From Porticoccaceae bacterium (lineage in GTDB: Bacteria; Pseudomonadota; Gammaproteobacteria; Pseudomonadales; Porticoccaceae), in assembly GCA_024644595.1 (NCBI GenBank), contig JAHEHL010000006.1:1-64000 (forward strand): a DNA stretch of 64,000 nucleotides, read 5' to 3'. Shown in pieces: positions 8,920 to 18,796 of this stretch (position 1 is the stretch's first letter; each line of letters starts with the position of its first letter). Both the position numbers and the translations under genes were made by a program. Under the pieces are notes generated by a model. The model was not told where the DNA came from, searched no databases, and saw only the letters and a program-made list of their open reading frames with translations.

Positions 8920-10088
8920 CAGAATCTCGCATAGTAGAAACTGGTATAGCCCGGCCTAAAGAAAACCAGAAATAAGGTGACAACGGGGAGCGAAAAACAC
9001 AGCACTTTTGAATAGCGGGCAAAATACTGAAAATAGACTCTAGGGGAGAGACAATCGACGGCGGCGACCAGTAATAACGCCACAATCAAATAGAGATATT
9101 GTTTTAGTTGAACAGCGGGTAAAATTGAGTCAGGCCAACGCCACGTAAAGACCAAGCCCATACTCAGGTAAAACAGGCCCTGAATAACGTTAGCCAGAAT
9201 AATCGAGTATTTTCTCAACCCTTGCTGAACCCGAAAAAGAAAAATGTTACAGGCCCCAAACAACACGAAGTTAATTGCTATCCCATGCCATATAGCCAGC
9301 ACGGTACTGTATGCAAAGATATTAAAATACTGGCGTTTGTTGCGATTTTTGATTGGTAGTTTGACAAATGATCGGGTCCACTTAAACAAGGTGATATTCC
9401 AACACGACCAAAACTCACCGATTGAGCGGCTCCAAAAAGGCCGTTTGAAATTCAGTGGCAACTTAAAACCACAGAGACCAGCAATCGCAATGCCCATTAA
9501 CGACCAGGCGAGATAGTCAGCGTAGAGATAAACGAGAAAATTCGCTCCAGTAAGCACACCCATTTCATGTCGATCAAGCACTTCCAGGGCATAGGCAGGA
9601 TAGGTTTTCAAGAAAAGTCCAAGCACAAATACGCAATGGTACAACGCTTCCTTTTTGACACTCACGCCGCTGCTTCTTTGGTAATTCTCCGGCCGCACCA
9701 CTGGCCCGCATGGCAGCTGAGGGAAAAACAGTATTTCCTGTATTGCGTTGCGGTAGTTAATGGTTTTTCCCAGGTAATAACAGAGCTGAAACAAACCGAA
9801 ACTTAAACCGATCAATTGCGGATTAATAGCAGCAATAGAATTTTTGGCAATAACTGTCATCAGGACTAACAGCGGAAAATAGCGACGCAAAGCGGAATTT
9901 TGTGGGGCAATATAAAGAAGTGCCAGAACAACAATCAAGACAAGTGCAGTAACAGGAAAGAGGACTACCGAAAGGCTAAACCCTGAACCTAAAACCAACC
10001 GTTTACTCTGCGTCAGAGTCGCCAGAAGGTATAGAAATACCAAAGCGTAAATCATCTTGTAAATCCTTTTCGCCTTCTCTTCCGTCAC
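8919..10088 (-). CDS. MBOAT-family O-acyltransferase
   Basis: Polytopic; SIGEFWSCWNITLFKWTRSFVKLPI and AIWHGIAINFVLFG (MBOAT catalytic His). Confidence 0.85.
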   Translation of the reverse strand: MTEEKAKRIYKMIYALVFLYLLATLTQSKRLVLGSGFSLSVVLFPVTALVLIVVLALLYIAPQNSALRRYFPLLVLMTVIAKNSIAAINPQLIGLSFGLFQLCYYLGKTINYRNAIQEILFFPQLPCGPVVRPENYQRSSGVSVKKEALYHCVFVLGLFLKTYPAYALEVLDRHEMGVLTGANFLVYLYADYLAWSLMGIAIAGLCGFKLPLNFKRPFWSRSIGEFWSCWNITLFKWTRSFVKLPIKNRNKRQYFNIFAYSTVLAIWHGIAINFVLFGACNIFLFRVQQGLRKYSIILANVIQGLFYLSMGLVFTWRWPDSILPAVQLKQYLYLIVALLLVAAVDCLSPRVYFQYFARYSKVLCFSLPVVTLFLVFFRPGYTSFYYARF

Positions 10089-10301
10089 TGGAAGGGCGTT
10101 TCAATGTATCACTCACCTCAAGTGAGTATAGAAACAATGGGGGTCAACACAAGAAAGGGATCCACTATTTTTATTTGGCGATAAAGGCATCAAGACTCTG
10201 CTCGCAACAGGGGTTTCCGACGTCAGCTATACCTCTGCCCTCCCCTGCTCTCCTCTCCTTTCCTCTCGCTTGATTCACCGACATACTTTACATTATGTAA
10301 A

Positions 10302-10330
10302 TTACACTTGTCATTATGTCATGTTATAAT
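10302..10330 (+). promoter_or_regulatory. sigma70-like promoter TTACAC-N17-TATAAT with perfect 15-bp palindrome TTTACATTATGTAAA (10287-10301) immediately upstream
   Basis: Read directly; precedes the membrane protein/XRE gene pair. Confidence 0.7.
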
Positions 10331-10364
10331 TACTATACGTAAACAAACCTTGATGGAGAACACT

Positions 10365-10751
10365 ATGACAACCAAACAACGTACTCAACAATTGGCACTT
10401 TGGACTCTGGTCTGGCTGATCACCCAAGCTATTGCCGCCTTTGGACCAAACCTGCTGTGGCAAAATAATAGCCTGCTTAGTATTGCCGCCATTGCCGTCA
10501 CCCTCGCTGCCGGCTGGGGCATGGTGCGCGCCAATATTAATCACCTGCTTTCATTGGACGAGATGCAACAGCGCATTCAACTCGAAGCAATGGGGCTTAC
10601 GCTGGGGTTGACGGTCATTTTCGGGCTTGCTTATTCACTGTTAGATATCACCAATGTTATCAGTGTCGATGCTGAAATGAGTAGTTTGGTAATATTTATG
10701 AGTCTTTGCTATCTGGTGAATTTATTAGTAGCCCAGAGACGATACGCATGA
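10365..10751 (+). CDS. small integral membrane protein
   Basis: Four hydrophobic segments; start at M20 of the track ORF (MTTKQRTQQ) preceded by GGAG; track start lies inside the promoter. Confidence 0.75.
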   Translation: MTTKQRTQQLALWTLVWLITQAIAAFGPNLLWQNNSLLSIAAIAVTLAAGWGMVRANINHLLSLDEMQQRIQLEAMGLTLGLTVIFGLAYSLLDITNVISVDAEMSSLVIFMSLCYLVNLLVAQRRYA

Positions 10752-10939
10752 AGAATCGTCTAAAAGTACTGCGCGCCGAAAACGACCTTACGCAACAGCA
10801 GCTTGCCGACAAGCTGAGTGTTTCCCGGCAGACTATTAATGCGATCGAGAAGGGCAAGTTCGATCCGAGCCTGCCACTGGCCTTTGCAATGGCGCGCCTG
10901 TTTGGCTGCGCCATTGAGGAGATTTTTAGCGAAGCGTAA
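10748..10939 (+). CDS. XRE/Cro-CI family regulator
   Basis: MKNRLKVLRAENDLTQQQLADKLSVSRQTINAIEKGKFDPSLPLAFAMARLFGCAIEEIF; ATGA overlap with the upstream gene. Confidence 0.92.
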   Translation: MKNRLKVLRAENDLTQQQLADKLSVSRQTINAIEKGKFDPSLPLAFAMARLFGCAIEEIFSEA

Positions 10940-10968
10940 GTCAGCCGCGCGTGGTAAGAAAGAGCATT

Positions 10969-12135
10969 CTAACGATTACGCCCCAACGCGTCGTGACTGG
11001 TAACCCAGTCACCGGCGACCACGGCACTCATCAGTGAAACCTCTCCCGCAAGCACTGTGGCGCCGATAATTTCCGCCAGCTTGTTAACCTTACCCGCGCC
11101 ATTGCAGTCGAGCATATTCAAGCACTCCTGCTGCGTCGGCAAACCTGTTCCGCCACCATAGGTCGCGACAATTAATGAAGGCAAGGTGATCGACAGATAA
11201 TAGTCACCCTCGGCATTAATATCGGCATAAACAATGGATGAAGAGGATTCGGCGACATTAGCAGCATCCTGACCAGTGGCAATAAAGACCGCGGCAATAC
11301 CGTTGGCGGCATGGGCACCAGTACTCGATGAGCCGGCCATAAAGCTGCCCACCTGGGTGATCTGGCGCGATTTAAACAGTACCTCTGCGGAGACACCCAT
11401 GACCTTTTCCAACAGTGCATTGGGAATCACCACTTCGGCGACAACACGCTTACCGCGGCTGTGTAGTGTATTAATTTGCGAGTGTTTCTTATCGGTGTCC
11501 ATGGCGCCGGAGAGCATATAGCGCTGGATACCGGGATAGGTTTTCATAATCCATTCACAGGCAACAAAGGTGGCCTTGCCAACCATATTTTGTCCTGCGG
11601 CATCGCCGGTGGTGAAATTAAAGCGCAGATAGCGCATCCGTGCGGCGGCATACTGTTCGATATTGCGCAACTTGCCAGACGAGGTTGTGGTCTCCGCCTG
11701 CGCGGCAATCTGCTCAAAGTTCTGCTCAACCCAGAGGCCAAACTCACGTGCTTCACGGGCATCGTTGAAGATAAATACCGGTGCGCGCTGCATCGCATCA
11801 TCCACCACGGTGACTTTGACGCCACCGGATTCACGCAACAGCCGCGCGCCGCGGTTATAGCTTGCAATCAAAGTTCCCTCACTGGTCGCCATCGGCACAT
11901 AGAACTCGCCATTGGCATGCTCACCATTGACTAGCAGCGGGCCAATCAATCCCATTGGCACCTGTGCCACACCGATAAAGTTTTCGATATTGCCGGCCGT
12001 GAGAGCCGGGTCGACAGAGTAATGACCAATATGGTTTAAGGTTGTCGCAGTTTTTTGTGCGACAAAATCACGCCGTTGCTCGGCCATTTTTTCGGTGTAA
12101 TCGTTGTCGCTATCTCTCGGGATCCTGTCTGACAT
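10969..12135 (-). CDS. hydroxymethylglutaryl-CoA reductase, class I-like
   Basis: ENFIGVAQVPMGLIGPL, ATSEGTLIASYNRG, GDAAGQNMV, MDTDKKHSQIN, YGGGTGLPTQ, C-terminal SHDALGRNR. Confidence 0.9.
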   Translation of the reverse strand: MSDRIPRDSDNDYTEKMAEQRRDFVAQKTATTLNHIGHYSVDPALTAGNIENFIGVAQVPMGLIGPLLVNGEHANGEFYVPMATSEGTLIASYNRGARLLRESGGVKVTVVDDAMQRAPVFIFNDAREAREFGLWVEQNFEQIAAQAETTTSSGKLRNIEQYAAARMRYLRFNFTTGDAAGQNMVGKATFVACEWIMKTYPGIQRYMLSGAMDTDKKHSQINTLHSRGKRVVAEVVIPNALLEKVMGVSAEVLFKSRQITQVGSFMAGSSSTGAHAANGIAAVFIATGQDAANVAESSSSIVYADINAEGDYYLSITLPSLIVATYGGGTGLPTQQECLNMLDCNGAGKVNKLAEIIGATVLAGEVSLMSAVVAGDWVTSHDALGRNR

Positions 12136-12346
12136 GGTTGCTGCTCTCGTTATTATTTTTTGCATTAAAGGTCATGGCTACGGAGTCTGAAATACCAGCC
12201 CCATTAAAGCAAGACTCCCGAGCCAAAGACAGACTCTATAAAGACAGCTTGGCCAAAGGATACACTGTTGTTTATGATGGCAGTCATTAAAAATACTGCG
12301 CAAAATACTCATCACCAGCGCTCATTCTTTTCCGGAGATTCCCAGC

Positions 12347-13939
12347 ATGTCAGGCAACAAAACTCTCGATGCCGTGATTATCGGCGGTGGCCACAATGGC
12401 CTGGTCTGCGCCTACTACCTCGCGCGCACAGGGATGCGCGTCAAAATTTTCGAGCGCAGGGGAATAGTCGGTGGCGCCGCTGTCACGGAAGAATTCCATC
12501 CTGGATTTAGAAACTCTGTTGCTAGCTACACTGTCAGCCTGCTCAATCCCGAGGTCATTAAAGAAATGCGTCTGGCCGAGCATGGCCTGGAGATTCTCAA
12601 GCGCCCCATTGCCAACTTTATGCCCCTTGATGATGGCCGCTATTTAAAACTCGGTGGTGGTCTGGCACGCACACAGGAGGAATTCAGGAAGTTCTCTCCG
12701 CGAGATGCCGAACGTCTGCCGGAGTACTATGACCGCATCGAGGCGGTAGCAGACGTGTTGCGCGACCTCTCCACCAAGACACCACCCAATCCCAAACGCG
12801 GTATTCGTGCGGCACTGCAGACTGCCCTGCAACTTTGGCCGGTGGCCCGCAGCAGCAACCAACTGCACCAGGATCTTCTCGATCTGTTTACCAAGAGTGC
12901 GCGCTCGTTTCTCGATGGCTGGTTTGAAAGCGAGCCGGTTAAAGCCATCTTTGGCTTCGATGCAATTGTTGGCAACTATGCCAGTCCCGACACCCCCGGA
13001 TCAGCCTATGTGCTGCTGCATCATGTATTTGGTGAGGTCAACGGTGAGAAAGGCGCATGGGGCCATGCAGTTGGTGGCATGGGTGCCATCACTCAGGCTA
13101 TGCGCCAAGCCTGTGAAGCAGAGGGAGTTGAAATTGTCACCGATGCACCGGTCGCCGAAGTGCTTGTCGACAATGGCAGCACGACCGGTGTAATACTTGA
13201 GAACGGCGAAAAGATTTACGCCAAGCGGGTGATCTCAAACGTCAACCCCAAACTACTCTACGGCAGCATGATTGCCGAGTCAGAACTGGAGCCGGAATTT
13301 AAGCGCCGCATGGATGGCTACAAATGTGGTTCTGGCACGTTCCGGATGAATGTTGCGCTCTCAGAGCTTCCTGACTTCACCGCATTGCCCGGCAAAGACC
13401 AAGCGGAACATCATCAGTGCGGCATCGTGATCGCACCCAGTCTCGATTATATGGATCGCGCCTATCTGGATGCCAAACTCCACGGCTGGTCTAAGCGACC
13501 AATTGTCGAGATGTTAATACCGTCAACGCTGGATAACAGTCTGGCACCACCCGGACAACATGTGGCGTCTCTTTTCTGTCAGCAGTTCGCACCGCAATTG
13601 GCGGATGGCCAATCCTGGCATGACTGCCGTGAGGCCGCCGCACAAACTATCATCGATACGGTCACAGAGTTTGCGCCCAACTTCAGAGACGCCATTGTCG
13701 GCCAGATGATTCTTTCACCGCTGGATCTGGAAGAAAAACTCGGCCTGGTGGGCGGCGATATCATGCATGGTGTGATGACTTTGGATCAGATGTGGGCAGC
13801 GCGCCCGGTGATGAACCACGGAGATTACCGCGGTCCACTTAAAGGTCTTTATATGTGTGGCGCGGGCGCCCATCCCGGTGGCGGTGTCACCGGTCTGCCC
13901 GGTCGCAATGCTGCGCGTGAAGTACTGAAAGACCGATAA
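12347..13939 (+). CDS. FAD-dependent oxidoreductase, phytoene desaturase/PYROXD2-like
   Basis: DAVIIGGGHNGLVCAYYLARTGMRVKIFERR dinucleotide fold; C-terminal GLYMCGAGAHPGGGVTGLPGRNAA. Confidence 0.88.
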   Translation: MSGNKTLDAVIIGGGHNGLVCAYYLARTGMRVKIFERRGIVGGAAVTEEFHPGFRNSVASYTVSLLNPEVIKEMRLAEHGLEILKRPIANFMPLDDGRYLKLGGGLARTQEEFRKFSPRDAERLPEYYDRIEAVADVLRDLSTKTPPNPKRGIRAALQTALQLWPVARSSNQLHQDLLDLFTKSARSFLDGWFESEPVKAIFGFDAIVGNYASPDTPGSAYVLLHHVFGEVNGEKGAWGHAVGGMGAITQAMRQACEAEGVEIVTDAPVAEVLVDNGSTTGVILENGEKIYAKRVISNVNPKLLYGSMIAESELEPEFKRRMDGYKCGSGTFRMNVALSELPDFTALPGKDQAEHHQCGIVIAPSLDYMDRAYLDAKLHGWSKRPIVEMLIPSTLDNSLAPPGQHVASLFCQQFAPQLADGQSWHDCREAAAQTIIDTVTEFAPNFRDAIVGQMILSPLDLEEKLGLVGGDIMHGVMTLDQMWAARPVMNHGDYRGPLKGLYMCGAGAHPGGGVTGLPGRNAAREVLKDR

Positions 13940-13959
13940 GCACCAGCCGACTTATCAGA

Positions 13960-15495
13960 TTAGTCGGCTGATGAGGTCAGATTGCCCAATATTTTTTTGC
14001 CTGGGCTAATCCCTTCGATACGGATCCCATCCTTCACCACATGCTGCCCGGCAACCAGCACATGCTGAATGCCACTTGATGGCTGGTAGGGATCGCCATA
14101 GTCGGCATTGGCTGCAACGGTAGTGGCATCAAAAATCACAATATCTGCATCGGCGCCAATCTGTAGCCGACCTTTGCGTTTAAATACCGGCGAGGCCTGC
14201 TCCATCCACTGCGCCTGATAGAGGCTCATCTTTGCCAGCGCCTCACTGAGGCCAAACAGCTGCCTGTCACGCACATAGTGTCCAAGTACCCGGGCAAAGG
14301 TTCCCGCCACATTGGGGTTGGTCGCAATACGTGTATCAACCGCGGGTATCGCATCGGTCGAGACCATCATTCGAGGCCACTTCAGCGCCGTTTCCATCCA
14401 CGATTCTTTCACATAGTGATGGTTAACCGCGCCTGCGGGCTCCTCTTTGGCATACTTCTCCCAGCTCTCTTTCGTCAGCCATTCCCCTGTAGCCACCCAC
14501 TGCACATCCTCATAACTGATATCAAAAATCGCCTGCCAGTCGCGACGCCGGAACACATCCGCGGCGATGCTGGTGCCACCCGCGGCATAAGAGAGTGTCT
14601 CGGTAGTGATATTGGCGCCCTCCCGATTGGCCTGATCAATCATCGCCAGCCAGTCGCCGATGCGACCCATGGCGTTGTGGGTGATATGACAGACAAACAG
14701 CGGTGCCCCGGTGGACTTGGCCAGTTCAATCACCTCGACAAGCCCCGCAGGATCGCCGGTGTAACCGCGACGCACATGTACATGGATCGGCACCTCTCGC
14801 GCTGCCGCCACCTCAAATAACATACGCAGTTCAGCATCGGAAACCGCTTCGGTCATATAGTCCAGCAGCACACCAATACCGAGACCGCCCTGGTCGATAC
14901 CCTGATTGATCAGCACTCGCATCTGCTCAATTTGCTCAGCTGTGGCCGGTTGCATCCAGGCCGCGCTGCCCATCACCACGGTCTGTTTGCCCGCAAAGAT
15001 ATAGGGTTGGTCAATGCCTTCAATTACCTTGATCCGCACCGCGAAGTGGCCAACTGAAGAACCATAATTAATCTGCGCACCATCGCGAAAATGTTCGCCA
15101 TAGAAACTGATCGGGAAAGACCCAGCCTCCAGATCCAACTGCGTGGTGATGCCATCGAGGAGATTGAAATGCTGACCCAGCAGAGTTGGCGTGTGGCTGT
15201 GTATATCGATAAACCCGGGTGCAACCACCTGGCCAGCGGCATCAATGGCGGCAGTGCCGGTTAGCGGCTGTTCGGAGATCTCGACAATGGTGCCATCGCG
15301 GATGCCAATATTGCGCTGCGCATCGAGCGCGGTTTCAGGGTCAATCACGCGGCCGTTGGCAATCACCAGGTCATAGCTGACTGACTTATCAAACAAACTG
15401 CTATTTAGCAGTGTGACAATGAAAAACGCCGCGACAAAAATCACCTGCAGGAACAGTGCCACCCTGCTGATCTGTAACGCTCTTTTTCCCCTCAT
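13960..15495 (-). CDS. amidohydrolase of the N-acyl-D-amino-acid deacylase type with N-terminal TM/signal
   Basis: DLVIANGRVIDPETALDAQRNIGIRDG, APGFIDIHSHT, late FDATTV metallo-dependent hydrolase features. Confidence 0.8.
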   Translation of the reverse strand: MRGKRALQISRVALFLQVIFVAAFFIVTLLNSSLFDKSVSYDLVIANGRVIDPETALDAQRNIGIRDGTIVEISEQPLTGTAAIDAAGQVVAPGFIDIHSHTPTLLGQHFNLLDGITTQLDLEAGSFPISFYGEHFRDGAQINYGSSVGHFAVRIKVIEGIDQPYIFAGKQTVVMGSAAWMQPATAEQIEQMRVLINQGIDQGGLGIGVLLDYMTEAVSDAELRMLFEVAAAREVPIHVHVRRGYTGDPAGLVEVIELAKSTGAPLFVCHITHNAMGRIGDWLAMIDQANREGANITTETLSYAAGGTSIAADVFRRRDWQAIFDISYEDVQWVATGEWLTKESWEKYAKEEPAGAVNHHYVKESWMETALKWPRMMVSTDAIPAVDTRIATNPNVAGTFARVLGHYVRDRQLFGLSEALAKMSLYQAQWMEQASPVFKRKGRLQIGADADIVIFDATTVAANADYGDPYQPSSGIQHVLVAGQHVVKDGIRIEGISPGKKILGNLTSSAD

Positions 15496-15550
15496 AGAAT
15501 CCACCCTGATTTTATAATTATATTTTTTAATATCGCTCAAGACGCTTGAA

Positions 15551-16738
15551 TCAGAAGGCAGCAATCCCAGTCTGTGCCCGACCCAAGGTTAAACCATGAA
15601 TATCATGGGTGCCCTCGTAGGTGTTAACTGTCTCCAGGTTCATCATATGGCGCATCACCGGATACTCGCTAGAGATACCATTGCCACCAAGCATATCGCG
15701 CGCCTTGCGCGCGATATCCAGCGCTTTGCCACAGGAGTTGCGCTTGATCAGCGAGATCAGTTCCGGGGCGATATTATTATCATTCATCAACTGACCAGCG
15801 CGCAGACAACCCTGCAGGGCAAGACTGATCTCGGTCTGCATATCTGCCAGTTTAATCTGAATCAATTGATTAGCCGCCAGTGGTCGATCGAACTGCTTGC
15901 GTTCGAGCGTGTAGGAACGCGCCGTATGCCAGCAGGCTTCCGCGGCACCCATGGCGCCCCAGGCGATGCCATAGCGCGCATTATTAAGACAGCCAAACGG
16001 GCCTTTCAAGCCCTTAACATTGGGCAGCAACTGGCTCTCGGGGACAAACACATCCTCCATTACTATCTGACCGGTAGTTGAGGTGCGCAGCGAAAGTTTA
16101 CCTTCGATCTTTGGTGCGCTGAGGCCAGCCATGCCCTTGTCGAGAATAAAACCGCGAATCTCATCGTTGTCGGTTTTGGCCCAAACCACAAACACATCGG
16201 CAAACGGACTATTAGAAATCCACATCTTAGCGCCGCTTAAACGAAAGCCCCCCTCCACGCTGCGGGCACGGGTGACCATGCCGCCGGGATCAGAGCCATA
16301 ATCGGGTTCGGTTAAACCAAAGCAACCAATAAACTCGCCAGTGGCCAGTTTCGGTAGATATTTTTCGCGCTGCTCCTCACTGCCATAGGCATAGATCGGA
16401 TACATCACCAGAGACGACTGCACGCTCATCATTGAACGATAACCGGAATCAACGCGTTCGATCTCTCTCGCCACCAGCCCGTAACTGATGTAGTCCATAC
16501 CGGCACAGCCATAGCCTTCAATGGTCAGCCCCAACAAACCCATCTCACCCATCTGGCGAAAGATACTCGGATCAGTGGTCTCATTTTGAAATGCTTCGCG
16601 AACACGAGGCTGCAGGTGCTCTTGAGCATAGTGTCGGGTCGAATCGCGAACCATACGCTGCTCGTCGGATAACTGTTGTTCGAGAAGAAACGGGTCTTCC
16701 CAGTTCAAGCGCTGCCAGGATTTACTATTGCCCATCAA
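15551..16738 (-). CDS. acyl-CoA dehydrogenase, glutaryl-CoA dehydrogenase type
   Basis: [70 protein letters not shown]. Confidence 0.88.
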   Translation of the reverse strand: MMGNSKSWQRLNWEDPFLLEQQLSDEQRMVRDSTRHYAQEHLQPRVREAFQNETTDPSIFRQMGEMGLLGLTIEGYGCAGMDYISYGLVAREIERVDSGYRSMMSVQSSLVMYPIYAYGSEEQREKYLPKLATGEFIGCFGLTEPDYGSDPGGMVTRARSVEGGFRLSGAKMWISNSPFADVFVVWAKTDNDEIRGFILDKGMAGLSAPKIEGKLSLRTSTTGQIVMEDVFVPESQLLPNVKGLKGPFGCLNNARYGIAWGAMGAAEACWHTARSYTLERKQFDRPLAANQLIQIKLADMQTEISLALQGCLRAGQLMNDNNIAPELISLIKRNSCGKALDIARKARDMLGGNGISSEYPVMRHMMNLETVNTYEGTHDIHGLTLGRAQTGIAAF

Positions 16739-16839
16739 GAGACTCCACCAAGGTGATTATGTGACCGCGCAAGCGTATCAAAACTTATGCTATTTATCTT
16801 CGCCCTTTGGGGTAGGTTTAGCTGCTATTTTGTCGAATG

Positions 16840-18708
16840 CTATTTTATCGGGTGTTGAAATGGCGGCTGACGTTCAAGGTAACTAAAGAACTTGGTATTT
16901 TTATACGGCAACTTCATAAACCCAGAAACACCGAGACCCTCGATATCGGGGAGCGCGACAAGGATGCCCTCGAGACAGTCACAAAACGCCTGTTCCTGGG
17001 AGGTGTCCAGCAAGGTCAGATAGTTATGTATTTTAAGATCCAGTTCCACCGCTTCAAAAATAATACAGCCGGTATGGTGAATCTGATTCATCTTTGCCAA
17101 TACCTGCATAATTGACTCAGGCAGCTGCAAGCGTTCGTCCGGATCAGTGCCGTCCTCAAAATAGGAGTGCAACCGCGTCTCACCCTGATCCGCCGCGCTG
17201 GCCCGTTGCGCTGCGGCACTAATATCAAAGGGTATTTGCAGATCGGGCTTGGCAATAAATGGCTGACCCAAATAGTCACGACTGATATGTAAGGTTTTGC
17301 GAGCATCAAACATACAACTTTTAAACACCCCCTTCTTGCTGATCGCGCGACCCAGATGCACAACATTATTGATCGCCGAAATCAGCGCCGGCTCGAGCTG
17401 TCCATCATAAAGATTAAGACTGGAATCAATATAGACACCGCCATCGTCCCAGTTGAAGGCCAGACCACCGACAACCGGATAGCGGCCAAGATGGCCGACA
17501 GCAATCACAAAGGCTTTTTCAGTATCACCCATTCCAGAGAGGTAATTGCGGTACTGACCATAGAGGCCGAGGTCACCAACCAGGGGATGGTGCAGGTAAT
17601 TCGGCTGCGCCAGAAATGCCTCGGCACCAATTTCCTGCCGCAAAAATCCCTTGCGCGAGCTGTAGACCACGGTTTCCAGTTGTTTATCGGATGTGACTAC
17701 CGCCAAGGGGATCAGAGCCTTTTCCTGCCTGACCGGCACTCGTGGGCGCGTCACAATATGCTTCATATAGCGCATATTGGCAAACAAGTAGTCACCTGCA
17801 CGGCGCCGCACTGTCGCATCGTTATCCAGCATAGCCGCCACTGTGCGGGCAAATTCAATCGGCAGATCCAATGATTGCGGTGTAATCACATCTTTACCAA
17901 AACGACTGCCCTGCCCTGACGCCAGAGCATAGAGCGTGCCGGCCAATCCCTGCTCATCAAAGCGTGGTGATGAAAACGCTCCCTGCAGCTGCTCTTCACC
18001 AATAAAGTAGATATCCCCAAGCTTGGCATTGGTCTGTTGCACCCCGGCGTTCATGGCGTCCAGACCCACACTGTCGGCGCGCTGCCCCTGAGCATCATAC
18101 TGCGCCACCACCGCCGCGCCCCAATCGATGAGCGAGACTGTTTCGCTATCACTATCAAACATAATATTCGAAGGTTTGATGTCACCGTGAACGATGATCG
18201 CGGTGCCGCGGTTGTTGCGCAGACGCAGCAGAATATCCGTCATTTGCGCGGCGATTTTTAAAATCAGTCTCGGTTCAAGGCGGCCCACACGACGAGCATA
18301 TTCCTGCAGTGTGATACCCGGCGCTCGCGACATCATCAAAATTGACTGGCCACGCAAATGCTGAAAAGCGATATATCTGGGGATGCCTTTGTGCTCAACC
18401 TGACTGAGCATAAAGCCCTCTTCTTCGAGACGATCCTTAATGTGTTGGGGCAGAGTAATCCGAGAAAATTTGAATACGTACTGACTAGGGTTTGATTCGC
18501 TGCTGGCCGCACTGGTACCGGCAAAGACAAAGCCATACGCGCCATTGCCAATTAACTCGATATTGCGATAACCAAGACGAATTAATTGCGACTCACAGAG
18601 CCGCAACCAGTCTTTTAACTTGCGCGCATCTTTGTGGCTAAGCAGATAAAAAGACTGTTCTTCATTGATATAAAAATGCTGTAGATTTTTGCTCTCATAG
18701 AGACCCAC
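16840..18708 (-). CDS. protein kinase-like protein with unassigned C-terminal domain
   Basis: Glycine loop IGNGAYGFVF, VFKFSR, HGDIKPSNIMFD, LIDWG; ~300 residues after the kinase not recognised. Confidence 0.8.
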   Translation of the reverse strand: MGLYESKNLQHFYINEEQSFYLLSHKDARKLKDWLRLCESQLIRLGYRNIELIGNGAYGFVFAGTSAASSESNPSQYVFKFSRITLPQHIKDRLEEEGFMLSQVEHKGIPRYIAFQHLRGQSILMMSRAPGITLQEYARRVGRLEPRLILKIAAQMTDILLRLRNNRGTAIIVHGDIKPSNIMFDSDSETVSLIDWGAAVVAQYDAQGQRADSVGLDAMNAGVQQTNAKLGDIYFIGEEQLQGAFSSPRFDEQGLAGTLYALASGQGSRFGKDVITPQSLDLPIEFARTVAAMLDNDATVRRRAGDYLFANMRYMKHIVTRPRVPVRQEKALIPLAVVTSDKQLETVVYSSRKGFLRQEIGAEAFLAQPNYLHHPLVGDLGLYGQYRNYLSGMGDTEKAFVIAVGHLGRYPVVGGLAFNWDDGGVYIDSSLNLYDGQLEPALISAINNVVHLGRAISKKGVFKSCMFDARKTLHISRDYLGQPFIAKPDLQIPFDISAAAQRASAADQGETRLHSYFEDGTDPDERLQLPESIMQVLAKMNQIHHTGCIIFEAVELDLKIHNYLTLLDTSQEQAFCDCLEGILVALPDIEGLGVSGFMKLPYKNTKFFSYLERQPPFQHPIK

Positions 18709-18796
18709 TACTCACTTGCCCCCTCTCCAGTCGGCCCGTGCACAGTCAATTCATGCCGCGCTGTTTTCTCATTCTCAGTGGTCTGATCAGAGTAGT

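Noticed and set aside
10226-10270. Pyrimidine-rich tract (ctctgccctcccctgctctcctctcctttcctctcgctt)
   Set aside because: Low-complexity intergenic sequence with no clear periodicity or structure; not enough to claim function.
12174-12290. 38-aa ORF MATESEIPAPLKQDSRAKDRLYKDSLAKGYTVVYDGSH between HMGR and the FAD oxidoreductase
   Set aside because: Plausible AAAGG upstream but no recognisable family and no conservation evidence available; left uncalled.
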